Origin: Bacteroidota bacterium
GTDB lineage: Bacteria > Bacteroidota > Bacteroidia > Chitinophagales > Saprospiraceae
NCBI GenBank assembly: GCA_017857395.1
Contig: JAFMDF010000019.1
Span: 1 to 58,512 of the forward strand
Direction: 5' to 3'
DNA: 58,512 nucleotides
Below are positions 25,480 through 34,800 of this stretch, one piece after another. Below the pieces are notes generated by a model. The model made no database searches. It saw only the letters and a program-made list of their open reading frames with translations, and was not told where the DNA came from. A program made the translations under genes and the position numbers. The stretch's first letter is position 1. Each line of letters opens with the position of its first letter.

Positions 25480-27711
25480 TTATCGTTTAATAAATTGCTT
25501 TGATAATACACCTCCATCGGTCAATACTTCTAGCACGTAAACGCCACTCGTCAAATTACTTATCGCCAATTCTTTCGTAAAATACTGATTAACAATCAAT
25601 TGTCCTAAAGTATTATATACTCGAATTTGCCTTGGTTTCACAGCAATATCTAATTGTACCCTTAATACTTGGTCAACAGGATTCGGTGAAATGGCAAAAT
25701 ATTGGTAATCTGCTAAATTTTGGGTATTGGTCAGTTGTTGTCGTAAATCGGTTTTAAAAAAAGTAAGACCGCCTCTAAAATTACCAATCGCCATTTCTAA
25801 AAATCCATCTTTGTCTATATCTGCAAAAGTAGGATGAATCTCGCCGCCTACTTTAACATTACCAAAATTCGTGTTCGTTTGAGTGAACGTACCGTTTAGA
25901 TTTCCATCAAGATTATCATAAACTAATATTTTTCCGATTTCATTTCCTACATATAATTGGTAGTTGCCTTCCATTTCTAAGACTGTTGGCACGCTGTAGC
26001 CTGTTACTTGGTTAATTTCTCTAGTATCTACTTTTCCAAAAAAATTATTGGTCGGATCTTCTGGAAAAATTGGATTATTAGTTGTTCCTATATTTTCAAA
26101 ATAATTTAGATTACCATTTCTTTCCCCAATAACTAAATCGGCTAAACCATCTCGATTCATATCTATAATTTGAGGACGACTCGATTGTCCGACATCTATA
26201 TTTTGATAACCAAAAGTGGCAGTATTAAACTGAAAAGGCTGCCCCTCCCCTGCCCTATTTTCGGCATAAAATAAATTACCAAACGCTTCTCCTATTAAAG
26301 CATCCAAATCTCCATCACCGTCTAAATCACCGAAGGTTGGCGTAAAACGCCAGGAATTTTGACTAAATACGTTTAAACCAAATAAATCATCATTCTTTAA
26401 TTCATATTTGGGACTAGTTGGCGTACCAATATTTTCATATAAATAGACTCTGGCATTCCGATTGCCCCCTGGTACAAAAAAACTTTTATTGCCAACGACC
26501 AAATCTTGCAAACCATCTTGGTTATAATCTACAAATACGGGTTGGGCGCCCGTTCCATAATCTATCATGTCTTCTGTAAATAAATCTTTTTGGCGCAATT
26601 CAAAGACTGGATTTTCATTCGTCCCTGTATTTTCATAAAACCACGCTACTTCATAAGTTTCACCAATATCATTCCCTAAATTAGGCGCAGTTAATAAATC
26701 TTTAATGCCATCATTATTCACATCCAAATAAAAAGCTGCGGGGAATAATGGAATATCAGTTGGAACATTATTACTAGGAAAAGCAATGTCTTGACTCGTC
26801 ATAAATGCGGCTTTAGCCGTTCCTCCATTTACTAGCAAATTCAAATTGGTAAACGATATATCGCCTAAAATAATTTCTTTATCCCCATCATCATCCATAT
26901 CTAAGGTCAATAAAGTCGAGCCCGCATGTAGGCCATTTCTAGGTTCACTTGCCCTAAAATTTAAGGCGCACTCCTCTGGATTAGTACTTAAATCAACTTC
27001 TTTGGTAATTCCACTTTCAAAAAATTTCCCCCAACATCTATCTGCTACAATAAAGTCCAAACTATCCTTGCCAAACCCTTTTTCTATAGATTGATTATCG
27101 TACAATTCAACAATCCCTCCTGCCACATTAAAAGTCACTATATCCAAATCGCCATCGCCATCAATATCATCGATAGCAGGATAATCAACACTACTGACAT
27201 ATAAATTATTATTGCCACTGCTTCCTGGATAATAGATAATGTTGAATTGTCCCCCTTGTAAGTTATTTTGGCGAAAAGCAATTCGGTTATTCTCATTATA
27301 ATATCCCGTATAGACTTCTACTCCTGGAATACCTGGGGTACTGGAATAAGCAAAAATATCCTGAATTCCATCCCCATTATAATCTCTTAGCAAGACCCAT
27401 TCAATTAAATTAGGAAAATTAACTTCATATTCAGGGGCATAGCGGTAATCTACTTGATTGGGTGTTCCTCCATTTAAATAAGTCAAACTTAGCCCACCTA
27501 TTTTATCATAAATATATAGGTCTTGAATACCATCATTATTTAAATCTACTTCCGAAAATTGGGGCGAACTCAAACCACCAACGGTCGCTTCTTTTAAAGT
27601 TGTTCCATTATGAATAAATTCAGGATAGAGTCGTTCAAATGACTGCGCATTGATAGTAAATAGACCATTGCATAACAAAAAAATAAGGAGCAAAGTATTT
27701 TTATATTCCAA
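25480..27711 (-). CDS. Secreted VCBS/FG-GAP repeat protein with type IX sorting domain
   Basis: The 743-residue protein has a signal peptide (residues 1-22, cleaved after FTINA). It contains at least eight FG-GAP/VCBS calcium-binding motifs, e.g. DLNNDGIQDLYIY, DYNGDGIQDIFAY, DIDGDGDLDIVTF, DVNNDGIKDLLTA, DYNQDGLQDLVVG, DLDGDGDLDALIG, DMNRDGLADLVIG. These form beta-propellers of the integrin type. The last 75 residues are a Por/type A type IX sorting domain (ISPNPVDQVLRVQ ... GVYVLEVLTDGG ... KQFIKR). It is exported to the cell surface or medium and likely binds other surface polymers. It stands alone between tRNA-Lys and NhaC. Confidence 0.9.
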   Translation of the reverse strand: MEYKNTLLLIFLLCNGLFTINAQSFERLYPEFIHNGTTLKEATVGGLSSPQFSEVDLNNDGIQDLYIYDKIGGLSLTYLNGGTPNQVDYRYAPEYEVNFPNLIEWVLLRDYNGDGIQDIFAYSSTPGIPGVEVYTGYYNENNRIAFRQNNLQGGQFNIIYYPGSSGNNNLYVSSVDYPAIDDIDGDGDLDIVTFNVAGGIVELYDNQSIEKGFGKDSLDFIVADRCWGKFFESGITKEVDLSTNPEECALNFRASEPRNGLHAGSTLLTLDMDDDGDKEIILGDISFTNLNLLVNGGTAKAAFMTSQDIAFPSNNVPTDIPLFPAAFYLDVNNDGIKDLLTAPNLGNDIGETYEVAWFYENTGTNENPVFELRQKDLFTEDMIDYGTGAQPVFVDYNQDGLQDLVVGNKSFFVPGGNRNARVYLYENIGTPTSPKYELKNDDLFGLNVFSQNSWRFTPTFGDLDGDGDLDALIGEAFGNLFYAENRAGEGQPFQFNTATFGYQNIDVGQSSRPQIIDMNRDGLADLVIGERNGNLNYFENIGTTNNPIFPEDPTNNFFGKVDTREINQVTGYSVPTVLEMEGNYQLYVGNEIGKILVYDNLDGNLNGTFTQTNTNFGNVKVGGEIHPTFADIDKDGFLEMAIGNFRGGLTFFKTDLRQQLTNTQNLADYQYFAISPNPVDQVLRVQLDIAVKPRQIRVYNTLGQLIVNQYFTKELAISNLTSGVYVLEVLTDGGVLSKQFIKR

Positions 27712-27959
27712 TTCTTAATTTTTTTAGGTTAAACTATATCACTTGAAAAGATACAAATTTTATAGCTGTTGGGTTTAATTATTCCTCTTGCCAGCCGACA
27801 TATCTTTAATATTTTATTCAAACCAAAATAATAATGCACTATTTTTTGTCTCAATTTATATTTTTAATTTCCTTTTACTAACTTACTGCGATTAAGTCTA
27901 TATGACTTTTTAAGCCCTTAATCTTGTAAATCTTATAAAAATCTTGTCATCCTGTACCT

Positions 27960-29414
27960 ATGGAAGAAAATAAAATTATCGAAAATAAAGAATTGAATAT
28001 TTGGGAAGCCTTAATCCCTGTCATCGCATTAGTTGGCATATTAGCCTATAATGTATTAATCTATGGTGATGATGCATTGAGTGGGTCAAACCAATTTGTT
28101 TTATTATTAGGTGCTGCTGTCGCCGCTATCGTTGGGTTTAGAAACAAAGTTAGTTATGAAAAAATGATAGATGAAGTTGGCAATAATTTTAAATCTACCA
28201 CAGGCGCCATTCTCATTTTATTATTTGTGGGCGCTTTAGCGGGAACTTGGTTGATTAGTGGCATTATTCCTACATTAATTTATGGTGGGTTAAAGATATT
28301 AAGTCCTTCTATTTTTTTACCTGCTACGGTCATTATTTGCGCCATCATTTCCATAGCAACGGGTAGTTCTTGGACGACTTCCGCTACAGTAGGTATTGCT
28401 TTAATTGGGATTGGAGGGACGATTGGATTTCCATTAGGGATGGTTGCTGGTGCAGTACTCTCTGGTGCTTATTTTGGAGATAAAATGTCGCCACTTTCCG
28501 ATACGACCAACTTGGCCCCTGCTATGGCGGGTGCAGAATTATTTTCGCATATTAAATACATGACTTACACGACCGTACCAACCATTTTAATCACCTTGAT
28601 TATTTTTACCATTATTGGCTTGACTAGAGAGACAACTGGTACCGCTGATACTGCCGAAATTTTAGCAGCCATTGATGCTAGTTTCAATATTAATGGCTGG
28701 CTATTATTAGTACCATTAACAGTTATTCTATTAATCGTTAAGAGAACAAAACCTGTTGTAGCTTTATTAGCAGGTAGTTTATTAGGTGGACTTTTTGCCA
28801 TCATTTTCCAACCAGATATTGTTGCTAAAATTGGTGGTTCAGATATTTTAACTTTTGAATCTGCTTATAAAGGAATTATGAATGCCTTAACAGTCGATAC
28901 CGCAGTAGAGACCAGTAATGCTACCTTAAATGACTTATTTACAGCTGGGGGTATGAAAGGAATGTTAGGTACGATTTGGTTAATTATGTGTGCGATGGTT
29001 TTTGGTGGTGTGATGGATGCCATTGGTGCTTTGGCTAGAATTAGTAGGGCCTTATTATCCATGGCTGATTCTGTTTTTGGCCTTTTTGCTAGTACCGTAG
29101 CTAGTTGTTTAGCATTAAACTTAACTGCCTCTGACCAATATTTAGCGATTGTCGTACCTGGTAAAATGTTTTCTAAAGCTTATGAAGAAAAGGGACTGGC
29201 TCCCGAAAATCTAAGTCGTACGTTGGAAGACGCTGGCACCGTAACTTCTGTATTAATACCTTGGAATACTTGTGGTGCTTATCAAGCTGGTGTTTTAGGC
29301 GTTTCAGTAGCAGACTATTTTGTCTATGCTATCTTTAATTATATAAGTCCGTTTATGACTTTATTATTTGCTGCTTTTCATATTAAAATTAAGCAATTAG
29401 CGGATAAAAATTAG
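27960..29414 (+). CDS. nhaC: Na+/H+ antiporter of the NhaC family
   Basis: The 484-residue inner-membrane protein has about 11-12 hydrophobic helices. The middle contains the NhaC signatures GSSWTTSATVGIALIGIGGT and GAVLSGAYFGDKMSPLSDTT, and the end has LEDAGTVTSVLIPWNTCGAY. These Asp, Ser and Thr residues line the ion path in the family. It exchanges protons for Na+, useful in marine or saline settings. The gene is followed by a good terminator at 29444-29482 and is probably a single transcription unit. The length fits the family. Confidence 0.9.
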   Translation: MEENKIIENKELNIWEALIPVIALVGILAYNVLIYGDDALSGSNQFVLLLGAAVAAIVGFRNKVSYEKMIDEVGNNFKSTTGAILILLFVGALAGTWLISGIIPTLIYGGLKILSPSIFLPATVIICAIISIATGSSWTTSATVGIALIGIGGTIGFPLGMVAGAVLSGAYFGDKMSPLSDTTNLAPAMAGAELFSHIKYMTYTTVPTILITLIIFTIIGLTRETTGTADTAEILAAIDASFNINGWLLLVPLTVILLIVKRTKPVVALLAGSLLGGLFAIIFQPDIVAKIGGSDILTFESAYKGIMNALTVDTAVETSNATLNDLFTAGGMKGMLGTIWLIMCAMVFGGVMDAIGALARISRALLSMADSVFGLFASTVASCLALNLTASDQYLAIVVPGKMFSKAYEEKGLAPENLSRTLEDAGTVTSVLIPWNTCGAYQAGVLGVSVADYFVYAIFNYISPFMTLLFAAFHIKIKQLADKN

Positions 29415-29876
29415 TAGTCAAATAAATTTTGATTTCAACTTAAAAAAGGGGAGGTAGCTTTCAAATAGCACCTCTTTTTTTAAGTTATTCATAAGTAATA
29501 AAATCAGCTATAAATAAAAAAAATACATTAATAATTAATGCTCAACAAAAAAAATAACAACATATTTTTAAAATATTTAATAAGTTTATTTTTAGCGTAT
29601 GCCGCCTATTTAAATCTTAGTGACTTTCCCGAAGTACTCCCGTCAAAAAAAGGCAGTTCAATAAATAAAAAGCATTTTATAAGTATAGATTATTGATAAT
29701 CAAAAAATTATACTTATATTTATAGTGATAAAAGTAGAATTTTAAGAGAAAACTATACAAAACACCTTATATTAAGTCTGTTAATATTTTCCAGAAATCT
29801 TCTCTTAATTTCTCTTCCTCATAGACTGCAAAATTTATTTTATCGTACTCTATTTTAAATTAAAACAATTACAAAC
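29415..29876. other. Intergenic region after nhaC
   Basis: It contains the nhaC terminator (29444-29482) and an inverted repeat TATAAGTATA (29678-29687) with TATACTTATA (29709-29718), which might be an operator or hairpin of the following OmpA-type gene. Otherwise nothing recognised. Confidence 0.5.
29444..29482 (+). terminator. Terminator of nhaC
   Basis: GAGGTAGCT (29451-29459) pairs with AGCACCTC (29467-29474) with one bulge, preceded by an A-tract and followed by seven T. It lies about 30 bases past the stop codon. Confidence 0.75.
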
Positions 29877-31232
29877 ATGGTTAACATTGTTGACGCTTTA
29901 AAAGGATATGTAACTTCAGAGTTAGTATCCAAAGCAGCCAGTATGCTTGGCGAAGATGCTAGTGGCATTACTAAGGCTGCATCTGGTTTAATTCCGACTA
30001 TTTTAGGAGGATTGTTAAGCAAATCTACTGACACTAGTGCTTTTGGGAACATTTTTAGTTCCCTTCAAGATAAGCAAAATGACGGATGGATGGATAATCT
30101 TGGTGGATTAATTGGAGGTGGAAATTTAGCACAGAACGACCCGAAGGATATTGCAGGTGGCTTAATGGGGAGTCTTTTTGGTAGTAAAGTTGGTGGTATT
30201 CTTGACTTAGTTAGTTCTGTAGCAGGGATTAAGAAAAGTTCTTCTTCAGGCCTATTAGGAATGGTCGGACCTTTAGTAATGAGCTATCTTGGTAGAAAAA
30301 TTAGAAAAGAAGGCTTAGATGCTTTTGGATTAAGTAAATTTTTAGGTGGACAATCAGCCAATATTATGGCTGCTTTACCTGACGGTATGGGCGACTTGAT
30401 AGGTTTTGCCAAAAATACTGGCGGAAGTATTGGATCTACTGCTAGAGAAACAGTCTCTAAAGCAGCTCAGCATGTAGAGAGTGGTTCTAATGGTGGTGGT
30501 AATAAATGGTTATGGCCTTTATTATTAGCGGCTTTAGCTGCTGGTGCTTTCTATTTCATGAGGGGCTGTGAAACGCCAGAAGTGCCTAATGTAGATGTTA
30601 CAGAGCAATTAGACAAAGTGAAAGATGCGGCAGGTGATGCAGCAGAAAAAGTTACAGATGTAGCAGGCGATGCGGCAGGTGCAGTTGTAGATGCAGCAGG
30701 CGATGCGGCTGAAAAAGTTACAGATGTGGCAAGTGATGCAGTAGATGCAGCGGGTAATGCTGTTGGTGCATTAGGTACTTTTTTCAAGAGAAAATTAGCC
30801 AATGGTGTTGAATTAAATATACCTGAAAATGGTATTGAGTCACAAATTGTTAATTTCATAGAAGGAAGTAATGCTATTGACAAAACTACCTGGTTTGACT
30901 TTGATAGATTAACTTTTGCTACAAGTAGTGCTAATCTAGATATGGATAAATCAGGTGAGCAACTCAACAACATTGCTGAAATCATGAAAGGTTACTCCAA
31001 TGTTAAGGTTAAGATTGGTGGATATACTGATAATACAGGTAATGAAGCAGCTAATATGACTTTATCTCAAAATAGAGCAGATGCGGTTAAGGCTGCTTTA
31101 GTTGTTAAGGGCATTGCTGCGGATAGAATAGAAACGGAAGGTTACGGTATCGCTCACCCTATTGCTGATAATGCGACGCCAGAAGGTAGAGCGAAAAATA
31201 GAAGAATTGCACTTAGAGTAGATGCGAAGTAA
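29877..31232 (+). CDS. DUF937 and OmpA-domain membrane protein
   Basis: The 451-residue protein has an N-terminal DUF937 (YidB-like) region (about 5-170; SKAASMLGEDASGITKAASG, GLIPTILGGLLSK), one membrane helix at about 210-228 (WLWPLLLAALAAGAFYFM), a low-complexity Ala/Asp helix-forming linker (about 245-298) and a C-terminal OmpA-like peptidoglycan-binding domain (about 335-451; FDFDRLTFATSSANLD, GGYTDNTGNEAANMTLSQNR, AKNRRIALRV). It should tie the envelope to peptidoglycan. The linker is built from a 22-residue unit (GDAAEKVTDVA...) repeated about twice, encoded by a 66-base period at 30624-30770. There is no cleavable signal. Confidence 0.85.
   Translation: MVNIVDALKGYVTSELVSKAASMLGEDASGITKAASGLIPTILGGLLSKSTDTSAFGNIFSSLQDKQNDGWMDNLGGLIGGGNLAQNDPKDIAGGLMGSLFGSKVGGILDLVSSVAGIKKSSSSGLLGMVGPLVMSYLGRKIRKEGLDAFGLSKFLGGQSANIMAALPDGMGDLIGFAKNTGGSIGSTARETVSKAAQHVESGSNGGGNKWLWPLLLAALAAGAFYFMRGCETPEVPNVDVTEQLDKVKDAAGDAAEKVTDVAGDAAGAVVDAAGDAAEKVTDVASDAVDAAGNAVGALGTFFKRKLANGVELNIPENGIESQIVNFIEGSNAIDKTTWFDFDRLTFATSSANLDMDKSGEQLNNIAEIMKGYSNVKVKIGGYTDNTGNEAANMTLSQNRADAVKAALVVKGIAADRIETEGYGIAHPIADNATPEGRAKNRRIALRVDAK
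30624..30770 (+). repeat. In-frame 66-base tandem repeat encoding the OmpA-protein linker
   Basis: The stretch encodes DAAGDAAEKVTDV twice, 22 residues apart, with related partial copies after it. It gives an Ala-rich helical or coiled linker. Copy-number change would keep frame. Confidence 0.7.
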
Positions 31233-31255
31233 TAAATAGTTTGCAGTAGGCAGTC

Positions 31256-31295
31256 AACAGTAGGCAGTTCTGCTTACTGCAAACTGCCTACTGTT
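31256..31295. terminator. Hairpin of CAGTAGGCAGT repeats between convergent genes
   Basis: AACAGTAGGCAGTT (31256-31269) pairs exactly with AACTGCCTACTGTT (31282-31295). It lies between the OmpA-type gene (plus) and cysN (minus), so it can end both transcripts. An extra direct copy of GCAGTAGGCAGT is at 31243-31254. Confidence 0.65.
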
Positions 31296-31300
31296 AACTT

Positions 31301-32602
31301 TTATATAATCATCCCTGCTGCTACTGTATTATTGGTGCCTTCATCAATCAAAACAAAACTACCTGTAATTCTATTCCTACGATAAGTGTCCATAAATAAG
31401 GGTTTAGTTGTTCTTAATACAACCCTTCCAATATCATTCATTCCGATATTCGTATCTTCTGTATTTCGATGTAAACTATTAATGTCTAATTTATATCGAA
31501 TCTCTTTGACTATACATCGAGCATCTTGCGAAGTATGCATGATGGTATATTTTCCTCTAGGCTGTAGTGGTTTATCTGAAAACCAACAAATCATTGCATC
31601 CACATCTTGCCCTATATCAGGTACATTATTTTCTCGTACAATCATCCCTCCTCTACTCAAATCTAAGTCATCTTCTAGCAGCATCGTAACCGACATAGGT
31701 GGGTGTGCTTCTTCCAACTCTCCATCGAAGGTTTCTATCTTCGCAATTTTAGTCGTAAATCCAGATGGCAAAATCATGACCGCATCTCCTTTCTTAAAAA
31801 CACCACCTGCTATTCGTCCAGCATAGCCTCTATAATCATGAAATTCATCTTTATATGGTCGAATAACATGTTGTACAGGAAAACGACAATCAATAAAATT
31901 ATGGTCGCTACCAATATGTACGTTTTCCAAATAATACATCAATGTCGTACCATCATACCAAGGGGTGTTTTCTGAACGCTCTACCACATTATCGCCCATC
32001 AAAGCTGAAATTGGAATAAAATGCACATCTTTCACATCCAATTTAGAAGAAAATTGAGAAAATTCTTCCTTAATCGCATTATACGCCTCCTCACTATAAT
32101 CCACTAAATCCATCTTATTTATACAAACCACTAAATGCGGAATTTGTAATAAAGAAGAAATAAAAGCATGCCGACGAGTTTGCTCAACAATCCCGTTTCG
32201 AGCATCTATCAAAATCAAAGCAACATTAGCCGTAGAAGCGCCTGTTACCATATTCCGAGTATACTCAATATGTCCTGGTGTATCTGCAATGATAAATTTA
32301 CGCTTTGGCGTCGCAAAATAACGATAGGCTACGTCAATCGTTATTCCCTGCTCTCTTTCCGCTTTCAGACCATCTGTCAATAAAGCTAAATTAACCCCTT
32401 CTTCTCCTCTTCGCTCACTCGTTGCTTTGATTGCTTCATATTGATCTTCGAAAATAGATTTACTATCGTATAATAATCGCCCAATAAGCGTACTTTTTCC
32501 ATCATCTACACTTCCAGCCGTTGTAAATCGCAATAATTCTGTTGATTGCTCTATATCACCCATAAGTTGATTTTTTGCATCTGATACCGCTTGTCCTTTC
32601 AT
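31301..32602 (-). CDS. cysN: Sulfate adenylyltransferase subunit 1 (GTPase)
   Basis: The 433-residue protein is an EF-Tu-like GTPase: G1 TAGSVDDGKSTLIGRLLYDS (about 27-46), G3 DTPGHIEYTRNMVTGAS, G4 INKMDLVDYSEEA, followed by beta-barrel domains. It couples GTP hydrolysis to the making of adenosine 5'-phosphosulfate by CysD. There is no C-terminal APS kinase domain; a separate cysC is upstream. Gene order on the minus strand is cysC, cysD, cysN. A 147-base gap with nested hairpins separates it from cysD. Confidence 0.95.
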   Translation of the reverse strand: MKGQAVSDAKNQLMGDIEQSTELLRFTTAGSVDDGKSTLIGRLLYDSKSIFEDQYEAIKATSERRGEEGVNLALLTDGLKAEREQGITIDVAYRYFATPKRKFIIADTPGHIEYTRNMVTGASTANVALILIDARNGIVEQTRRHAFISSLLQIPHLVVCINKMDLVDYSEEAYNAIKEEFSQFSSKLDVKDVHFIPISALMGDNVVERSENTPWYDGTTLMYYLENVHIGSDHNFIDCRFPVQHVIRPYKDEFHDYRGYAGRIAGGVFKKGDAVMILPSGFTTKIAKIETFDGELEEAHPPMSVTMLLEDDLDLSRGGMIVRENNVPDIGQDVDAMICWFSDKPLQPRGKYTIMHTSQDARCIVKEIRYKLDINSLHRNTEDTNIGMNDIGRVVLRTTKPLFMDTYRRNRITGSFVLIDEGTNNTVAAGMII

Positions 32603-32637
32603 CTTTTAATTTTTTAAAAAAAATTCAGAAGCGAGAA

Positions 32638-32735
32638 GTCAGACCGTTTTCTATTAAAACTGTCAGAAGTCAGATTATTCGTTAAATCTGACTTCTGACA
32701 GTCCCGATAGTTTATCGGGATAATTTTCGGTCTGT
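32638..32735. repeat. Nested hairpins between cysD and cysN
   Basis: A perfect 18-base stem is formed by 32659-32676 and 32685-32702 (ACTGTCAGAAGTCAGATT with its complement). A second stem CCCGATA/TATCGGG follows (32703-32719). Outer bases AGACCG (32641-32646) and CGGTCT (32728-32733) can close both. The repeated unit GTCAGAAGTCAG is of the same kind as other junction repeats. It may reduce read-through to cysN or stabilise the upstream mRNA. Confidence 0.6.
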
Positions 32736-32749
32736 CATCTGACCTCTCT

Positions 32750-33652
32750 TTAAAAATATCCTTTCTTCTTTCTATCTTCCATTGAAGTTTCTGAACGTTT
32801 GTCATCTGTTCTACCGCCTCTCTCTGTCATTCTTGTGGTAGAAACTTCTTGTATGATTTTTTCTAAATTATCTGCATCAGATTCCCAAACCCCTGTACAA
32901 GTAATATCCCCAATCGTTCTACATCGAACCATCATTTCTACTACTTCCTCATTCGCTCTTTTTTGAATAATCGGGGTATCTGCTAATAAAGTGCCATCTC
33001 TTTTGAATACTTTTCGCTTGTGCGCAAAATATAAACTTGGTAATTCTACTTCTTCAATGGCCAAATATTGCCAAACATCTAATTCCGTCCAGTTGCTAAT
33101 AGGGAATATTCGGAAATGCTCTCCGTATTGCTTTTTACCATTAAAGATATTCCACAACTCTGGTCGTTGATTTTTTGGGTCCCATTGCCCAAATTCATCT
33201 CGATGAGAAAAGAAACGTTCTTTGGCTCTTGCTTTTTCCTCATCTCTTCTGGCTCCGCCCATTGCTGCGTCGAATTTGCCTTTTTCCAACTCATCTAGTA
33301 ACACTGCCGTTTGTAGGCCGTTTCGACTCGCATTAAATCCTTTTTCTTCTCGTACCGTTCCATTATCAATCGCATCCTGTACAGAACCTACGATTAATTT
33401 AGCACCTATTCTTGCCACTAAATTATCTCTATATTTAATGGTCTCCTCAAAATTATGTCCCGTATCTACATGCAATAAAGTAAATGGTATTCTTGCAGGA
33501 TGAAAAGCTTTCATCGCTAAATGCACCATTAAAATAGAGTCTTTACCGCCAGAAAACATTAAAACAGGCTTCTCAAATTGAGCAGCGACTTCTCTTAACA
33601 CGTAAATAGATTCTGCTTCTAATTCTCTTAAATGATTTAATTGATAGTTCAT
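32750..33652 (-). CDS. cysD: Sulfate adenylyltransferase subunit 2
   Basis: The 300-residue protein is an ATP pyrophosphatase of the PAPS-reductase fold. The PP motif is FSGGKDSILMVHLAMKAF (about residues 33-50), with HVDTGHNFEETIKYRD and GGARRDEEKARAKERFFSHR typical of CysD, and the C-terminal GRTDDKRSETSMEDRKKKGY ending. It makes APS from ATP and sulfate together with CysN. Length is normal (about 300). It lies 70 bases downstream of cysC. Confidence 0.96.
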   Translation of the reverse strand: MNYQLNHLRELEAESIYVLREVAAQFEKPVLMFSGGKDSILMVHLAMKAFHPARIPFTLLHVDTGHNFEETIKYRDNLVARIGAKLIVGSVQDAIDNGTVREEKGFNASRNGLQTAVLLDELEKGKFDAAMGGARRDEEKARAKERFFSHRDEFGQWDPKNQRPELWNIFNGKKQYGEHFRIFPISNWTELDVWQYLAIEEVELPSLYFAHKRKVFKRDGTLLADTPIIQKRANEEVVEMMVRCRTIGDITCTGVWESDADNLEKIIQEVSTTRMTERGGRTDDKRSETSMEDRKKKGYF

Positions 33653-33722
33653 TTTATGATCTGTTGCTACCTATTTTATTAATAGGTATTTCAATAAATT
33701 TAATTAAAAGTTTCCTTCAAAA

Positions 33723-34331
33723 TTACACATTTGATGCATAAGTAATTAATGGAAAGATATATTCAACTATTTCTTGTACCGATGCTTCAATGTTTTTGTT
33801 TGCTGTTTTTATAGTTAATGCTGGATTTTCTGGTGCTTCATAAGGCGCATCAATCCCCGTGAAACCTTTAATTTCTCCTTTTCTAGCTTTTTTATACAAT
33901 CCTTTGACATCTCTTGCTTCGCAGATTTCCAAAGGCGTATCAATGAAAATTTCAATAAAATCAGCCGCGCCAACTATCGTTGCTGCTTTTGCTCGAATAG
34001 CTTTTGTGGGGCTAATAAAAGAGTTAATGGTAATTACGCCGCTCTGTAAATACAGTTTAGCTATCTCTGCTATGCGTCGAATATTTTCTGCTCTATCTTC
34101 TGGACTGAAACTCAAATTATTATTAATACCCGACCGAATATTATCGCCATCTAATACTTGTGCAAAAAAACCTTCATTATGCAGTTTTCGTTCTAAATGT
34201 TGTGCAATGGTACTTTTTCCCGATCCAGATAGCCCTGTTAGCCACAATACTTTACTCCGCTGACCTAGTCGCTGTTCTCTATCTGAACGCTGTAATAACC
34301 TATCGAAAATTGGATGTATGTTTTCTGTCAT
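33723..34331 (-). CDS. cysC: Adenylylsulfate kinase
   Basis: The 202-residue kinase has Walker A GLSGSGKSTIAQHLERKL (about 33-50), the DGDNIRSGINNNLSFSPEDR substrate motif, SPTKAIRAKA and GFTGIDAPYEAPENPALTI. It phosphorylates APS to PAPS in the cytoplasm. It is the first gene of the cysC-cysD-cysN series and follows a leader with a TACTTTTG box and a GTACAC-N6-GTGTAC palindrome. Confidence 0.95.
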   Translation of the reverse strand: MTENIHPIFDRLLQRSDREQRLGQRSKVLWLTGLSGSGKSTIAQHLERKLHNEGFFAQVLDGDNIRSGINNNLSFSPEDRAENIRRIAEIAKLYLQSGVITINSFISPTKAIRAKAATIVGAADFIEIFIDTPLEICEARDVKGLYKKARKGEIKGFTGIDAPYEAPENPALTIKTANKNIEASVQEIVEYIFPLITYASNV

Positions 34332-34400
34332 AATTATTCATTGGATAACAAATAGAAAGGTAAACGACTGTCAATTTAAATTTTAAAAATTGTAAATCGT

Positions 34401-34418
34401 GTACACTAAACTGTGTAC
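34401..34418. promoter_or_regulatory. Perfect palindrome GTACAC-N6-GTGTAC in the cysC leader
   Basis: GTACACTAAACTGTGTAC is an exact 6+6 inverted repeat. It lies 70 bases before the cysC start codon and just downstream of the putative -7 box. The position fits a repressor operator for sulfate assimilation (inference); only one copy was found. Confidence 0.5.
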
Positions 34419-34436
34419 CGTTTTAGTAATAAGTCG

Positions 34437-34444
34437 CAAAAGTA
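34437..34444 (-). promoter_or_regulatory. Putative -7 box of the cysC promoter
   Basis: The minus strand reads TACTTTTG, matching TAnnTTTG. A TTTG lies only 14 bases further upstream (34459-34462), shorter than the usual 19, so the -33 box is uncertain. Confidence 0.4.
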
Positions 34445-34758
34445 TAAATAGTTGTATCCAAAATCTACTTATTATCTAAAATTTTTTAAAGGTCGATTTG
34501 GATATATGTTGATATGTAGATACATCAAAAAGATGAAATTAAGCTATTTTTCAATTGATATTTTAGTAAAAAAGAAAATAACGTACCCCATAGGATAATT
34601 TTATAATATTGAGAAGATTTATCTTTATTCTTTAAATAAAAAAGGTAACAATGTAATTAACCCTACGTTTCTTTTTACATTGAATAATCATAAGCTAAAG
34701 ATAAAGATAAAAAATTGAGTGAATCATATCAGTACATGAACTTCATCCTTTTTTTATC

Positions 34759-34766
34759 TATCTTTG
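34759..34766 (+). promoter_or_regulatory. Putative -7 box of the metK promoter
   Basis: TATCTTTG matches TAnnTTTG and lies 35 bases before the metK start codon. No TTG is at the expected -33 distance. Confidence 0.45.
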
Positions 34767-34800
34767 AATCCTTTTTACTAAAATCTTAAAAACTAGGAAA

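Larger units (their letters stand above)
34332..34800. other. Divergent control region of cysC and metK
   Basis: The 469 bases hold the cysC leader with palindrome, a -7 box for cysC (34437-34444) and one for metK (34759-34766). The rest is A/T-rich. I looked for a SAM riboswitch fold before metK and saw none. Confidence 0.6.

Noticed and set aside
30551-30985. Minus-strand ORF inside the OmpA-type gene
   Set aside because: It mirrors the Ala/Asp repeat linker and has no independent support.
32614-32805. Small ORF between cysD and cysN
   Set aside because: It is the translation of nested hairpin repeats and overlaps the cysD 3' end.
34332-34800. SAM riboswitch before metK
   Set aside because: No conserved SAM riboswitch core or terminator-antiterminator could be drawn; only A/T-rich sequence and a -7 box.
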